Part shown: piece by piece, positions 20,187 to 29,514 of the stretch
How positions within the stretch are numbered: position 1 is the first letter of the stretch
How the letters are laid out: the number at the start of each line of letters is the position of its first letter
DNA from: Parendozoicomonas callyspongiae
GTDB taxonomy: Bacteria; Pseudomonadota; Gammaproteobacteria; Pseudomonadales; Endozoicomonadaceae
NCBI RefSeq assembly: GCF_023502345.1
Contig: NZ_JAMFLX010000001.1
Coordinates: forward strand, 62,001-126,000
DNA: 64,000 nt
Direction of reading: 5' to 3'
Position numbers and translations under genes: made by a program
Notes under the pieces: model-generated
Told to the model about the DNA's origin: nothing
Databases searched by the model: none
The model's input: the letters and a program-made list of their open reading frames with translations, nothing else

Positions 20187-21158
20187 TCACATACCCAAAG
20201 CACTCAGCTGCTTTTCAACAACCTTGGTAGGCAGAGGAATATAACCATCCTTCACAACAACTTCCTGGCCCTGCTGGGAGAGAACCATCTTCAGGAACTC
20301 ACGCTCAATTGGAGCCAGAGGCTTGTTAGGCTGCTTGTTCACGTAAACATAGAGGAAACGTGACAGCGGGTAGGAACCATTCACAGCATTATCAGGATTA
20401 GCTTCTACAAAAGGCTGACCTGCTTTCTTTGCCAAAGGTACAGTACGAACACTGGAAGTCTTGTAGCCGATACCGGAATAACCAATACCGTTCAGGGAAG
20501 CAGATACAGACTGTACGACAGAAGCAGAACCTGGCTGCTCATTTACATTATTCTTGAAGTCACCCTTACAGAGAGCTTTCTTCTTGAAGTAACCGTATGT
20601 GCCGGATACAGAGTTACGACCATAAAGCTGCACATCACGATTCGTCCAAGGGCCAGTCAGACCAGTATCCCCCCAGGAAGTAATCTTCTTATCGCCACCA
20701 CACTTCAACGTGGAAGAGAAGACAGCATCAACCTGAGCCATGGTCAGACCCTTTACAGGGTTGTCCTTGTTTACAAACACGGCCAGAGCGTCAATCGCTA
20801 CAGGAACAGCCGTTGGCTTGTAACCGAATTTCTTCTCGAATGCGGCCAGTTCCTTGTCCTTCATCTTACGGCTCATGGGGCCGAGATTTGAAGTTCCTTC
20901 AGTCAGCGCAGGCGGCGCAGTAGAAGAACCAGCAGCCTGAATCTGGATATTTACATTAGGATAAGTGCGCTTGAAGTCTTCAGCCCACAGGGTCATCAGG
21001 TTGGCCAGAGTGTCGGAACCAACACTGGAAAGATTACCTGATACACCACTGGCTTTGGTGTATGTAGGAATATCAGCATCGACTTTGCTGGCCTGGGCCG
21101 TAAACGAAATACTGGCGGCCGCCAGAGTCAGTGCTGTTGCAAGGCCTTTCAGTTTCAT
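20187..21158 (-). CDS. pstS: Phosphate-binding periplasmic protein PstS
   Basis: Captures phosphate in the periplasm for PstCAB. 323 residues with a clear signal peptide ([19 protein letters not shown], then TAQA before Ser). Family features include [19 protein letters not shown], the loop [13 protein letters not shown] that contacts phosphate, and [14 protein letters not shown]. It is the first gene of the pst operon, with a GGAG ribosome site and a Pho box about 105 bases upstream. Confidence 0.96.
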   Translation of the reverse strand: MKLKGLATALTLAAASISFTAQASKVDADIPTYTKASGVSGNLSSVGSDTLANLMTLWAEDFKRTYPNVNIQIQAAGSSTAPPALTEGTSNLGPMSRKMKDKELAAFEKKFGYKPTAVPVAIDALAVFVNKDNPVKGLTMAQVDAVFSSTLKCGGDKKITSWGDTGLTGPWTNRDVQLYGRNSVSGTYGYFKKKALCKGDFKNNVNEQPGSASVVQSVSASLNGIGYSGIGYKTSSVRTVPLAKKAGQPFVEANPDNAVNGSYPLSRFLYVYVNKQPNKPLAPIEREFLKMVLSQQGQEVVVKDGYIPLPTKVVEKQLSALGM

Positions 21159-21246
21159 TGTGTTCTCCGGGTCACCATTCTATTTTCAGGCAATGCGCGT
21201 TACTGCTTGCGAACTATCTGCCCAGTGAAATTTCTTGAGCGAAGCC

Positions 21247-21291
21247 AGTATCCGACTCCTTGATGACGATTATGTGAATAGTATGTGACAG
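21247..21291 (-). promoter_or_regulatory. Pho box (three 11-bp repeats) and -10 of pstS
   Basis: On the minus strand, CTGTCAC (21285-21291), TATTCAC (21274-21280) and TCGTCAT (21263-21269) recur with exact 11-base spacing, the arrangement of tandem PhoB sites. Ten bases further on is GATACT (21247-21252), a plausible -10 element, with the Pho box in place of a -35. This predicts PhoB-activated transcription of pstS under phosphate limitation. Confidence 0.8.
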
Positions 21292-21397
21292 AAAGATTAC
21301 AATTAACTCCTCAATCAGCGGGCCGAGTCTTACCCCCCGCCGCAGCAATCGGTATACTGCCCACAACAATAATTACAAAGCAGTACCGGGACGTTAT

Positions 21398-21958
21398 ATG
21401 TCAGCATTACTCCGATCTTCCCGCCGGATTGTTCACTTCATCGATTCATTTACTGAAACCTTTGGCCGAGTTATTTCCTGGTTAAATATCGCGCTTATGT
21501 TGAGCGTATTTGCAGTTGTTTTGCTGCGATATGTTCTGAACATGGGATCAATTGCTCTCCAGGAACTGGCGATTTACATCCATGCAATTATTTTTCTCTC
21601 AGCCTGTGGCTACACACTTCGACATAATGGCCACGTGCGCGTTGATATTTTCTATCGGCGCTTCTCTCCCCGAACCCGCGGCATAGTTGACTCCCTGGGA
21701 TCAATTCTATTCCTTCTTCCTGTTTGCCTTTTTATCGGCTTTATCAGCTGGGATTATGTGGATAGAGCCTGGGATATCAGGGAAACATCCCATGATCCGG
21801 GAGGGCTTCCAGCAGTATATCTATTAAAAAGCCTGATTCTTGTTCTTGTAGCAACCCTGGTTCTTCAGGGGGTTGCAGAGTTTTTAAAAGCTGTTGATGC
21901 GATTGTTAATCCTCAACAAAACAGCATATCCAACAATGAATTAGAGGAGGCCGCATAA
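21398..21958 (+). CDS. TRAP transporter small permease (DctQ type)
   Basis: Small membrane subunit of a tripartite ATP-independent periplasmic transporter for organic acids or related solutes. 186 residues with four hydrophobic segments (about 20-45, 55-80, 100-125, 145-170). It has the family-typical LRYVLNMGSIALQELAIYIH stretch. Its stop overlaps the start of the large permease by one base (TAATG). It is divergent from pstS. Confidence 0.9.
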   Translation: MSALLRSSRRIVHFIDSFTETFGRVISWLNIALMLSVFAVVLLRYVLNMGSIALQELAIYIHAIIFLSACGYTLRHNGHVRVDIFYRRFSPRTRGIVDSLGSILFLLPVCLFIGFISWDYVDRAWDIRETSHDPGGLPAVYLLKSLILVLVATLVLQGVAEFLKAVDAIVNPQQNSISNNELEEAA

Positions 21959-23325
21959 TGGAATTCATGCCTCTTTATATGTTTGCCGTTGTCTGCATTG
22001 TTCTTCTTGCAGGATATCCCGTTGCATTCTCGCTCGCTGGAACAGCATTAATATTTGCCGGGGTAGGGCTTGTTAACGGTTTCTTTGAGCCTTCATTCCT
22101 AACAGCTCTTCCCAGTCGTCTTTACGGCATTATGACCAACCAGACTCTGCTTGCTGTCCCTTTATTCGTGCTAATGGGAGTGATGCTGGAGAAATCCCGG
22201 ATCGCTGAAGACCTTCTGGACAGTATGGCCCGGTTGTTTGGCCGTATCCGCGGAGGGTTGGGCATTTCAGTCACCCTTGTTGGTATGTTGCTGGCTGCCA
22301 GTACAGGTATTGTCGGGGCAACAGTTGTCACCATGGGCTTGATGTCGCTTCCAAGCATGTTGCGCAGAGGGTATGACCCAAAGCTGGCGACAGGTGCAAT
22401 CTGTGCCACTGGAACACTGGGGCAGATTATCCCTCCCTCCATTGCTTTGGTTCTTCTTGGTGATGTTCTGTCCAGTGCATTTCAACAGGCACAACTACAA
22501 CAAGGAATCTTCTCGCCGGAAACAGTCTCTGTTGGAGACCTGTTTGTTGGGGCAATTATCCCCGGCCTGATTCTGGTTGGACTCTACATTCTCTATCTTG
22601 GGACTATGGCTGTTCTGAAGCCGGAAAGTTCACCTGCTTATGATGATGGTGAGGTACAAATTTCGTTCTTACAGCTTGTTAACAGCCTGTTTCCGCCTCT
22701 AATTCTAATCGGTGCAGTACTTGGTTCAATTCTTACCGGTATTGCGACTCCAACAGAAGCTGCTGGCGTTGGTGCCCTAGGTGCCACCATTCTTGCCATC
22801 ATCAAACGTCAAATGTCTTTGAATAAGCTGTCAGAAGTTGTGACCAGCACAACCCGAATCACCTGTATGGTGTTTATGATTTTGATCGGTGCTTCTGTCT
22901 TCTCGCTGGTTTTTCGTGGATATGGCGGTGATGAGCTGATTCAGGAACTGTTCAGCAATCTTCCTGGTGGAGTTTTTGGAGCCACACTCGTTGTCATGCT
23001 GGTGATCTTCCTTCTGGGCTTTATTCTTGATTTTATTGAAATTACTTTTGTTGTTGTGCCAATTGTCGGCCCGGCCCTGCTGGCAATGGGACTTGATCCA
23101 GTCTGGCTAGGCATAATGATTGCTGTTAATCTGCAGACGTCGTTTTTAACACCTCCCTTTGGTTTTGCCCTGTTTTATCTGCGAGGTGTTGCCCCGGCAA
23201 CAATCAAAACGACAGATATCTACCGGGGTGTAGCGCCATTTGTAGGGATTCAGCTTGTTTTACTTGCGATCCTTGCCGTATGGCCCGAACTTGTAACCTG
23301 GCTGCCAGACAAAATTTATAACTAA
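21958..23325 (+). CDS. TRAP transporter large permease (DctM type)
   Basis: Sodium-coupled transport subunit. 455 residues with about 12 membrane segments. DctM-family motifs include PLFVLMGVMLEKS, GATVVTMGLMSLPSMLRRGY, ATGTLGQIIPPSI (the conserved GxIIPPS loop) and NLQTSFLTPPFGFALFYLRG. Together with the preceding gene it makes the membrane part of a TRAP system, closest in style to the mannitol/chloroaromatic group. The substrate-binding DctP subunit is not nearby and must lie elsewhere, so the substrate cannot be inferred. Confidence 0.93.
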   Translation: MEFMPLYMFAVVCIVLLAGYPVAFSLAGTALIFAGVGLVNGFFEPSFLTALPSRLYGIMTNQTLLAVPLFVLMGVMLEKSRIAEDLLDSMARLFGRIRGGLGISVTLVGMLLAASTGIVGATVVTMGLMSLPSMLRRGYDPKLATGAICATGTLGQIIPPSIALVLLGDVLSSAFQQAQLQQGIFSPETVSVGDLFVGAIIPGLILVGLYILYLGTMAVLKPESSPAYDDGEVQISFLQLVNSLFPPLILIGAVLGSILTGIATPTEAAGVGALGATILAIIKRQMSLNKLSEVVTSTTRITCMVFMILIGASVFSLVFRGYGGDELIQELFSNLPGGVFGATLVVMLVIFLLGFILDFIEITFVVVPIVGPALLAMGLDPVWLGIMIAVNLQTSFLTPPFGFALFYLRGVAPATIKTTDIYRGVAPFVGIQLVLLAILAVWPELVTWLPDKIYN

Positions 23326-23398
23326 TTATATGTCAGGGCAGCTCCAAACAGCCATGAGCTAGAAAAATAAAAACAATAAGAATAAATGGAATTGCTTT

Positions 23399-23812
23399 AT
23401 GGACATTCTGGAACTCGAACTTGATAAGGAAGTTGATCTTAACCCGGAGCCTCAGGGAGAGCTGACTCTGCAGGTTGCAGCCCTTCCCAAAGATACCAAC
23501 CAGGATCGTGACATTCTTGGTGGCTGGGTTGTCTCCCAGATGGATCTGGCAGCTGAAGTGACTGCCCGAAAAATTGCCGATGGCAGAGTTGCCACCGTCG
23601 CTATCCACCAGCTGACGTTTATCAGACCCATAGAAGTAGGCGATATGGTGTGCTGCTACACCAATGTGACTAGCATTGGCAGCAGCTCAATTCATATAGA
23701 TGTCGAAGTCTGGGTACGGCCAGCTGCGGGACAGCACTCACATAAGGTCACGGAAGGAACTTTTGTGTTTGTTGCAATTGACGATAACCGCCGTACCCGC
23801 CGTATTCGGTAA
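23399..23812 (+). CDS. Acyl-CoA thioesterase, hotdog fold (YciA-like)
   Basis: Hydrolyses acyl-CoA to free acid and CoA in the cytoplasm. 137 residues forming a single hotdog domain. It has the YciA/BFIT-type motif GGWVVSQMDLAAEVTAR, which carries the catalytic Asp, and the downstream VATVAIHQLTFIRPIEVGD. The C-terminus is slightly extended and basic (NRRTRRIR). It stands 73 bases after the TRAP permease on the same strand and convergent with the next gene. Confidence 0.88.
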   Translation: MDILELELDKEVDLNPEPQGELTLQVAALPKDTNQDRDILGGWVVSQMDLAAEVTARKIADGRVATVAIHQLTFIRPIEVGDMVCCYTNVTSIGSSSIHIDVEVWVRPAAGQHSHKVTEGTFVFVAIDDNRRTRRIR

Positions 23813-23819
23813 ACTTCTT

Positions 23820-24476
23820 CTAATTTACACTTGTCGTCGCGGAAACCAGATCCGGCAGCTCAGCCACCAATCTCATTCCCTGGTTGAGCTGCCCCACTCC
23901 TTTGGGAGTTCCTGTAAGAACTATATCCCCAGGCTGTAACGTAAAATGCTGGCTGATATAACTGAGAAGGGCCAAGATACCGGTCAGCATCTGAGCACTA
24001 TTACCATCCTGCCTGATTTCATCATCAATGGTGAGCCGAACGGCTATATCATCTAGCTGAATATCTTTTGTATAGGAGACAAACTCAGAGACAGGACAGG
24101 CTCCATCAAATCCTTTAGCAATTTCCCAGGGGTGCCCTTTCTCCTTCAGGCAGCTTTGCAAATCCCGTAAAGTCAGATCAAGGGCAACGCCTAACCCACC
24201 AATTCCTTTTTCTGCTTCCGTTTCTGAAACTCTGGTTAGTGGCTCGCTGATCAGAAGAGCTATTTCTGTTTCATAGTGGATGGAATCCTGCCTCAGCTGA
24301 ACCGGCTGATTCATCGGCACCAGCGATGTTGCAGGTTTCATAAAAAGAAGGGGTTGGACAGGAATGGGGTTATTCAGTTCCTTGGCATGTTCAGCGTAAT
24401 TGCGCCCTACACAGACGACTTTCCCAACAGGTAAATCAATAGTCGAACCATCAAACCACTGGTGTTGATACCCCAT
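23820..24476 (-). CDS. Fumarylacetoacetate hydrolase-family protein (acylpyruvase-like, YcgM)
   Basis: Metal-dependent hydrolase or decarboxylase of short beta-diketo acids such as fumarylpyruvate or acylpyruvates. 218 residues, the single-domain FAH size. It shows VVCVGRNYAEHAKEL at the N-terminus, metal ligands in IHYETEIALLI, and the closing motif PGDIVLTGTPKGVG. The ATG at 24476 is preferred over a GTG three codons upstream because AGGTGA is correctly spaced to it. Confidence 0.88.
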   Translation of the reverse strand: MGYQHQWFDGSTIDLPVGKVVCVGRNYAEHAKELNNPIPVQPLLFMKPATSLVPMNQPVQLRQDSIHYETEIALLISEPLTRVSETEAEKGIGGLGVALDLTLRDLQSCLKEKGHPWEIAKGFDGACPVSEFVSYTKDIQLDDIAVRLTIDDEIRQDGNSAQMLTGILALLSYISQHFTLQPGDIVLTGTPKGVGQLNQGMRLVAELPDLVSATTSVN

Positions 24477-24667
24477 AAGTCTCACCTGCTTGTCTTTATC
24501 ATTATTTCAAACGGCTATTATACAGCCACTGGCAGCACCACTGAGAATAATAACTGCACGGAAACTTCATCAGGGCAGAGAGAAACTGAACACAAGATAG
24601 TTCACAGCTATTCCACTCAACGTAAGGGCTGGTCTATGATGAAAGGGCGATCTGGTGGAGAATAACT

Positions 24668-24928
24668 ATGAGTGAACAGCTTCAGGCCCATATCCAGAAC
24701 CTGCACGATATACTCGAAGGCCAGCCGGTCGACGAATGCACTGCCGCATCCCTAAAACAGATAACCACTGAGATTGAAATCGCTCTTGCTCAGGCCGATG
24801 GTACGATTCCAGAAAATGCTTATAACGAAGCCCTGGAACAGGAAGCCGTGCGTTTCACTGAAGATCATCCGGCCATTGCCCAGATTATACGTCAGATAAT
24901 GAATACTCTGGACAATATTGGCATCTGA
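24668..24928 (+). CDS. DUF4404 family protein
   Basis: 86 residues, predicted all-alpha and cytoplasmic. The sequence pattern (LQAHIQNLHDILEGQPVDEC followed by a second helix and an acidic middle) fits the small DUF4404 family of unknown function, widespread in gammaproteobacteria. A purine-rich GGTGGAGAA ribosome site precedes the ATG. No informative neighbours. Confidence 0.7.
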   Translation: MSEQLQAHIQNLHDILEGQPVDECTAASLKQITTEIEIALAQADGTIPENAYNEALEQEAVRFTEDHPAIAQIIRQIMNTLDNIGI

Positions 24929-24987
24929 TAAGAACAATGAGGGGGAGGGCACGCAAGTGCCCATCCAATAATATCTAGCTATATGAG

Positions 24988-25938
24988 CTAGGCACTTTTC
25001 TTTAACTGCATGGTTGCAGTGCATTCCCTAAAGTGATCCAGAAAAGCCTGCATAACCTGAGATTGATAAGCACCCGACTTGGTAATGAGATAAAAAGGAG
25101 ACTCATAACAGAGTTGCTCAGGCATAAGTGGCTTTAGTTCACCCCGCCTGACCCAGCGTTCAGCATAATGAGTAGGAAGAAAACCAATATACCGACCAGT
25201 CATTACTAAAAGTGCTTCCGCTTCCATATTATCAACCACCGCCGAAGCAGCATCGGCCTGCAAAAGCCTTAAGTCCACTTCATGTCCATAGCCATGAACG
25301 ATAATACGGCTCTGACTGATCTTTTCTTTTGTCACTTCACCATCAAACAGGGGTGCCCAATTCCACAATAAACATTGTGGCGTTCAGTAAAGATCTCTTC
25401 GTAAGTGATGCCTAGAATTTTTACCGGAAAAGGGCTAATCGCGGTGTGCATCCAGCCAACCAGCCATCCAGCCATCCAGCCATCCAGCCATCCAGCCATC
25501 CAGAACATGCTGCTCAAGTTCATGTGGTGAATGAACTTCAATATCAATGCGCACATTTTCTGCCAGATGATTAAAACGCCGGATGGCATCAACAAAACGA
25601 AACTCTGCATTGGTAATCGTATTATCGATCAATCCGATTCTTAACTCGCCCTGTAGAGTTTCTGTTAAACCAGCAGCTTCCAGCCGAAATTCTTCAACTG
25701 AACGCAATAACTGCAATGCTGCCTTGTAAGCTCTTTCACCAGGCTCTGTCAGACTGAAACCCGCACGACCTCTTAAACAGAGCTTTACCCCCAAGCGGGT
25801 TTCAGGCCTGTTCATATATTCGCTTATTGTTGACTGTCTCAGATTTAAAACAGATTGCGCAGCGGAAAATCCGCCACAGTTAACAATGGTGACAAATACA
25901 CGAAGTAATTTTATATCGGCATCCTGCACCTGCTTCAT
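24988..25938 (-). pseudogene. LysR-family regulator broken at an 8-bp tandem repeat and a second frameshift
   Basis: The N-terminal part (from 25938) is a good LysR winged helix (LLRVFVTIVNCGGFSAAQSV; SLTEPGERAYKAAL) and the start of the effector domain. Translation then enters (G/A)-W-(L/M)-D repeats encoded by CTGGATGG units and stops at 25435. The middle of the effector domain (HTAISPFPVKILGITYEEIF) lies in another frame. At the GGGG run 25350-25353 (one base short) the reading shifts again, to the last segment LFDGEVTKEKISQSRIIVH, which ends at 24988. With a single CTGGATGG unit the first junction would read in frame (HVLDGWMHTAISPF). Either a true pseudogene or a phase-variable gene with an extra lesion. 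Its target is unknown. Confidence 0.75.
25452..25503. repeat. 8-bp tandem repeat (CCAGCCAT), about 6.5 copies
   Basis: Five perfect CCAGCCAT units (25460-25499) are preceded by one CCAGCCAA unit and followed by a partial CCAG. They lie inside the LysR coding region. The unit length is not divisible by three, so gain or loss of a copy changes the reading frame. Confidence 0.95.
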
Positions 25939-26145
25939 TCATCACAATTATTCAAAGTCATCATTTTTTGAATGCAGTTAAATAATGTCTTATATCGATT
26001 AACCACGAATTAAGCATCATTACTGCGATATTTTACCGATGCATATCTCTCGATACATTGATCCAGCCTTAACAAATGTCGTGATTAAGTAATCAGCCGT
26101 AAGTGGAGATGCCGTTCTTGAGCCATGGAAATGGCAAGGAATTTT

Positions 26146-26171
26146 AAAAGCCTTGGTTTGCCAGGGCTTTT
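26146..26171 (-). terminator. Terminator after the D-2-hydroxyglutarate dehydrogenase-like gene
   Basis: AAAAGCCTTGG and CCAGGGCTTTT pair (one G-T pair) around TTTG, immediately after the stop codon on the minus strand, with a T-rich tail. A/T runs on both sides mean it could also work on the plus strand. The 25939-26145 gap holds no gene. Confidence 0.7.
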
Positions 26172-26174
26172 TTA

Positions 26175-27572
26175 TTAATCGAAGATTTTACCTGGATTCA
26201 TTATTCCATCTGGATCAAAGACTTTCTTAATCCCTCGCATCAAATCAATTTCAGCTTCACTGCGGGTATAAGTCAGATAATCTTTTTTCAGCAAGCCAAC
26301 ACCGTGCTCGGCAGAAATGGAACCAACATACTCCTGCACAATTTCAAAGACCCACTTACTTACGTGATTACACTTTTGCAGAAACTCTTCAGTTGAGAGT
26401 GAATCAGGTTTGAGTATATTCAGATGCAAATTGCCATCACCAATATGACCAAACCAGATAATCTCGAACTCCGGATATTCACGATTAACTACGTTATCAA
26501 TCTCGGCAAGAAACTCTGGAACCTTGGAAACGACAACAGATATATCGTTCTTGTAAGGCGTCCATCGGGTTATGGTTTCGCTGATAAACTCCCGGCATGC
26601 CCACAAATTCTGCAACTGGGAAATACTCTGACTCATCACGCCATCCAGAACCCAGCCCTGTTCCATACAGTGCTCGAACAACTCCATAACCGTATCGGAA
26701 ATGGCTTCGCTGGTGTTCTCAAACTCAAGCAAAGCATAAAAAGGGGTTGGCGTATCAAATGGTCGCTGAACCTGGCTGTGTTCAACAACTCGGGATAACG
26801 CCTGCTCGGAGAAAAACTCAAAGGCAGTCAGATCAACCTTTTGCTGAAAGGCTTTCAAAATGGACATCACGCCATTCATATCTTCTGCTCCCAGCATAAG
26901 AGCAGTCAGGTTTTCCGGTGGGCGCGTTAACTTCATTGTTGCTTCAACAATAAACCCAAGCGTTCCCTCTCCACCAATGAAGAGCTGGCGGAGATCATAG
27001 CCTGTGTTGTTTTTAACAAGACCGCCATTTAATTCCAGAAGTTCACCAGTTCCTGTAACAACCTTTAACCCAACAACCCAGTCGCGGGTCATGCCGTAAC
27101 GAATCACCTTTATGCCACCAGCATTGGTAGCAATATTGCCGCCAATCTGGCTGGAACCGCTTGAGGCAAAATCGACTGGATAGAATAGATCCTTCTCTTC
27201 AGCAAATTGTTGTAGCTGCTCAGTGATAACACCCGGCTCACAAACAACAGTTCTATCGATGGGATTGAAGTTACTGATCTTTTTCATTCGGTCAAAGGCG
27301 ACCACTATTTCGCCATTCGTCGCCACGGCGGAAGCACTTAATCCCGTTCTTCCCCCGGATGGAACCAGTCCAATCTGGTTTTCTCGGGCAAATCGAACAA
27401 CAGCCTGAACTTCCTCAACAGAAGAGGGCAATACTATTGCCAGGGGTGCAGGTGTGTGAAAGCGAGTCCAGTCACGGCCATACTGCTGAAGGGAATCAGA
27501 ATCAGTCAGAACTCGCGCCGGGGCCACAGCAGTTTCGAGGTCTTCTATTAACTTCAACGGCTTATGATTCAT
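26175..27572 (-). CDS. FAD-linked D-2-hydroxyacid dehydrogenase (D-2-hydroxyglutarate dehydrogenase-like)
   Basis: Flavoprotein that oxidises D-2-hydroxyacids, passing electrons to a membrane or ETF acceptor. 465 residues with a PCMH-type FAD domain (LPSSVEEVQAVVRFA; PSGGRTGLSASAV; SSGSSQIGGNIATNAGG) and a C-terminal FAD-oxidase domain with HIGDGNLHLNI and the terminal motif GVGLLKKDYL. It is divergent from serA 171 bases away. In Pseudomonas, SerA makes D-2-hydroxyglutarate from 2-oxoglutarate and a D2HGDH removes it, so the gene pair supports this substrate over D-lactate or glycolate. Confidence 0.85.
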   Translation of the reverse strand: MNHKPLKLIEDLETAVAPARVLTDSDSLQQYGRDWTRFHTPAPLAIVLPSSVEEVQAVVRFARENQIGLVPSGGRTGLSASAVATNGEIVVAFDRMKKISNFNPIDRTVVCEPGVITEQLQQFAEEKDLFYPVDFASSGSSQIGGNIATNAGGIKVIRYGMTRDWVVGLKVVTGTGELLELNGGLVKNNTGYDLRQLFIGGEGTLGFIVEATMKLTRPPENLTALMLGAEDMNGVMSILKAFQQKVDLTAFEFFSEQALSRVVEHSQVQRPFDTPTPFYALLEFENTSEAISDTVMELFEHCMEQGWVLDGVMSQSISQLQNLWACREFISETITRWTPYKNDISVVVSKVPEFLAEIDNVVNREYPEFEIIWFGHIGDGNLHLNILKPDSLSTEEFLQKCNHVSKWVFEIVQEYVGSISAEHGVGLLKKDYLTYTRSEAEIDLMRGIKKVFDPDGIMNPGKIFD

Positions 27573-27743
27573 TATTCTTTCACTGTCCGAACTTCGTCAG
27601 ACCGATTGTACGCATTTACCGAAGTTTTTTCCCTCCCATTTCGTATCGCTATGGTAATATGACAATCCCGGAGGGGGACCGGTCTATAAACACAACCTCA
27701 AATATTGAAAAGAATTAATTTAATAAGCAGTCAGGACTAGAGA

Positions 27744-28973
27744 ATGACCACAACTTCACTCGAAAAGAGCAAGATTCGTTTTTTGCTTCTCGAGGGCGTG
27801 CATCAGTCTGCAGTCGATGCACTGCAGGCTGCCGGCTATCACAATATTGAATACCTGAAGACAGCACTGCCGGATAATGAGCTTAAGAAAAAGATCTCGG
27901 ATGCGCATTTTGTGGGTATCCGCTCCCGGACCCAGTTAACCCGTAACATCTTCGAAGTTGCCGAAAAACTTATCGGAGTCGGGTGTTTCTGCATCGGAAC
28001 CAACCAAGTTGATATTGGGGCCGCAACAGAGTTTGGTGTCCCTGTTTTTAACGCCCCTTATTCCAACACCAGATCAGTAGCTGAGCTGGTGTTAGCTGAA
28101 GCGATCCTGCTTGCCAGAGGCATTCCCGAGAAGAATGCTTCCGCTCACAGGGGCGGGTGGATGAAAACCGCCCAGAACTCTTATGAAGTTCGGGGTAAGA
28201 AACTGGGAATTATCGGCTACGGCAATATTGGCAGCCAACTGAGTGTTATGGCGGAATCCCTTGGAATGGAAGTCTGCTTCTACGATATTGAAACCAAGTT
28301 GCCTCTCGGTAATGCGACACAGATCGACCGCCTGGATGATCTCCTGACCACAGCGGATATTGTCACACTTCATGTCCCGGAAACCCCTGCAACCCAGTGG
28401 ATGATTGGAGAGCATGAACTTTGCGTGATGAAGAAAGGCAGCATCCTGATCAATGCAGCCCGAGGTACTGTTGTTGATATTGAGGCACTGACGCGCTCTT
28501 TGAAAGACAAACACCTTCTTGGTGCGGCTATTGATGTATTCCCGGAAGAACCACACTCCAACAGTGATGAATTCATTTCTCCACTGAGGGAGTTTGATAA
28601 CGTTATTCTGACCCCTCATATTGGTGGCAGCACGCTGGAAGCCCAGGCCAACATCGGCAAGGAAGTTGCCCATAAGCTGGTGCGTTACAGTGATAATGGT
28701 ACATCACTGTCGTCTGTAAACTTCCCGGAAGCATCACTTCCTGCACATGATGGCAACCACCGTATCCTTCATGTGCATCATAATATTCCCGGCGTTCTAA
28801 GCCATATCAACCAGATCTATTCAGATGACAATATCAACATCAGTGGTCAGTACCTGCAGACCAATGACAAGATCGGTTATGTGGTCACAGATGTGGAAGC
28901 TCAGCACAGTAAGAATGTGATTGAGCGCCTGCGCGAGGTTGAGGGAACAATCAGGTGTAGGGTTCTTTACTAG
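27744..28973 (+). CDS. serA: D-3-phosphoglycerate dehydrogenase
   Basis: First step of serine synthesis: 3-phosphoglycerate to phosphohydroxypyruvate with NAD. 409 residues, the E. coli-type length. Substrate and NAD domains show GIIGYGNIGSQ (Rossmann), INAARGTVVD (catalytic Arg region) and TPHIGGSTLEAQ (catalytic His). The C-terminal ACT domain (VHHNIPGVLSHINQIYSDDN) is the serine feedback site. The gene is transcribed away from the dehydrogenase that can recycle its 2-hydroxyglutarate by-product. A bidirectional terminator follows. Confidence 0.97.
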   Translation: MTTTSLEKSKIRFLLLEGVHQSAVDALQAAGYHNIEYLKTALPDNELKKKISDAHFVGIRSRTQLTRNIFEVAEKLIGVGCFCIGTNQVDIGAATEFGVPVFNAPYSNTRSVAELVLAEAILLARGIPEKNASAHRGGWMKTAQNSYEVRGKKLGIIGYGNIGSQLSVMAESLGMEVCFYDIETKLPLGNATQIDRLDDLLTTADIVTLHVPETPATQWMIGEHELCVMKKGSILINAARGTVVDIEALTRSLKDKHLLGAAIDVFPEEPHSNSDEFISPLREFDNVILTPHIGGSTLEAQANIGKEVAHKLVRYSDNGTSLSSVNFPEASLPAHDGNHRILHVHHNIPGVLSHINQIYSDDNINISGQYLQTNDKIGYVVTDVEAQHSKNVIERLREVEGTIRCRVLY

Positions 28974-28982
28974 CGTCTGTAA

Positions 28983-29012
28983 AAACGAAGACCGGACTAC
29001 CGGTCTTCGTTT
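28983..29012. terminator. Bidirectional terminator between serA and the YHS gene
   Basis: AAACGAAGACCGG and CCGGTCTTCGTTT form a perfect 13-bp stem with an ACTA loop. It ends serA on the plus strand. The last codons and stop of the convergent YHS gene (stop at 28997) lie inside the hairpin. Confidence 0.85.
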
Positions 29013-29461
29013 AATTCATCCCAGACAGTGTCCGCCTTCTGGATATGACCACTCACATCATCCAGCCAGCGCTTTTCGACCGACGGGTTGTGATTAAGAT
29101 AGAGCGCACCATCAACAATCTGCCAACTTCTGGGATTTCCTCTGTACAGCATTTTTCTTGCCGATACAGCCCAGGCACAGTGGCCACCATATCGTGGAGC
29201 GTATTTCTCCGGATTACTCTTAAACAGATCCATATTCTGCATTGAAGCAAACCGCCAGTTCGCCCCCTGCCAGCGGAAAGTAAACTTTCTCAATCCTTTC
29301 AAAGGCTTACCTTCCGTAAAATAGGCCACAGCATCATAGCCACCTACAGCAGCATTACCCAAAGCTGTTGTATGAAAGCGTTCTGCAGCCTGCACAGCGG
29401 CTGAAAAGCCAGCTGCCAGTAAAAATATGAAGAGAGCTCTAACCCATCTGGCCCTGCTCAT
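28997..29461 (-). CDS. Exported YHS domain protein
   Basis: 154 residues with a signal peptide (hydrophobic residues 8-24, ending AVQA before Ala-Glu). The YHS domain follows: GGYDAVAYFTEGKPLKG near the start and KYAPRYGGHCAWAVS with the conserved Cys. YHS domains are metal-binding or redox-associated modules, often next to copper enzymes; here the role is unknown. The gene ends inside the serA terminator hairpin, convergent with serA. Confidence 0.85.
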   Translation of the reverse strand: MSRARWVRALFIFLLAAGFSAAVQAAERFHTTALGNAAVGGYDAVAYFTEGKPLKGLRKFTFRWQGANWRFASMQNMDLFKSNPEKYAPRYGGHCAWAVSARKMLYRGNPRSWQIVDGALYLNHNPSVEKRWLDDVSGHIQKADTVWDELNEDR

Positions 29462-29514
29462 GTGCCTTTCCTCCCTGAAAGCACCTGAATCTAAGGTTAG
29501 CCTCCAATTCTGCT

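Noticed and set aside
25452-25503. CRISPR array
   Set aside because: The repeats are contiguous 8-mers without spacers and lie inside a coding region.
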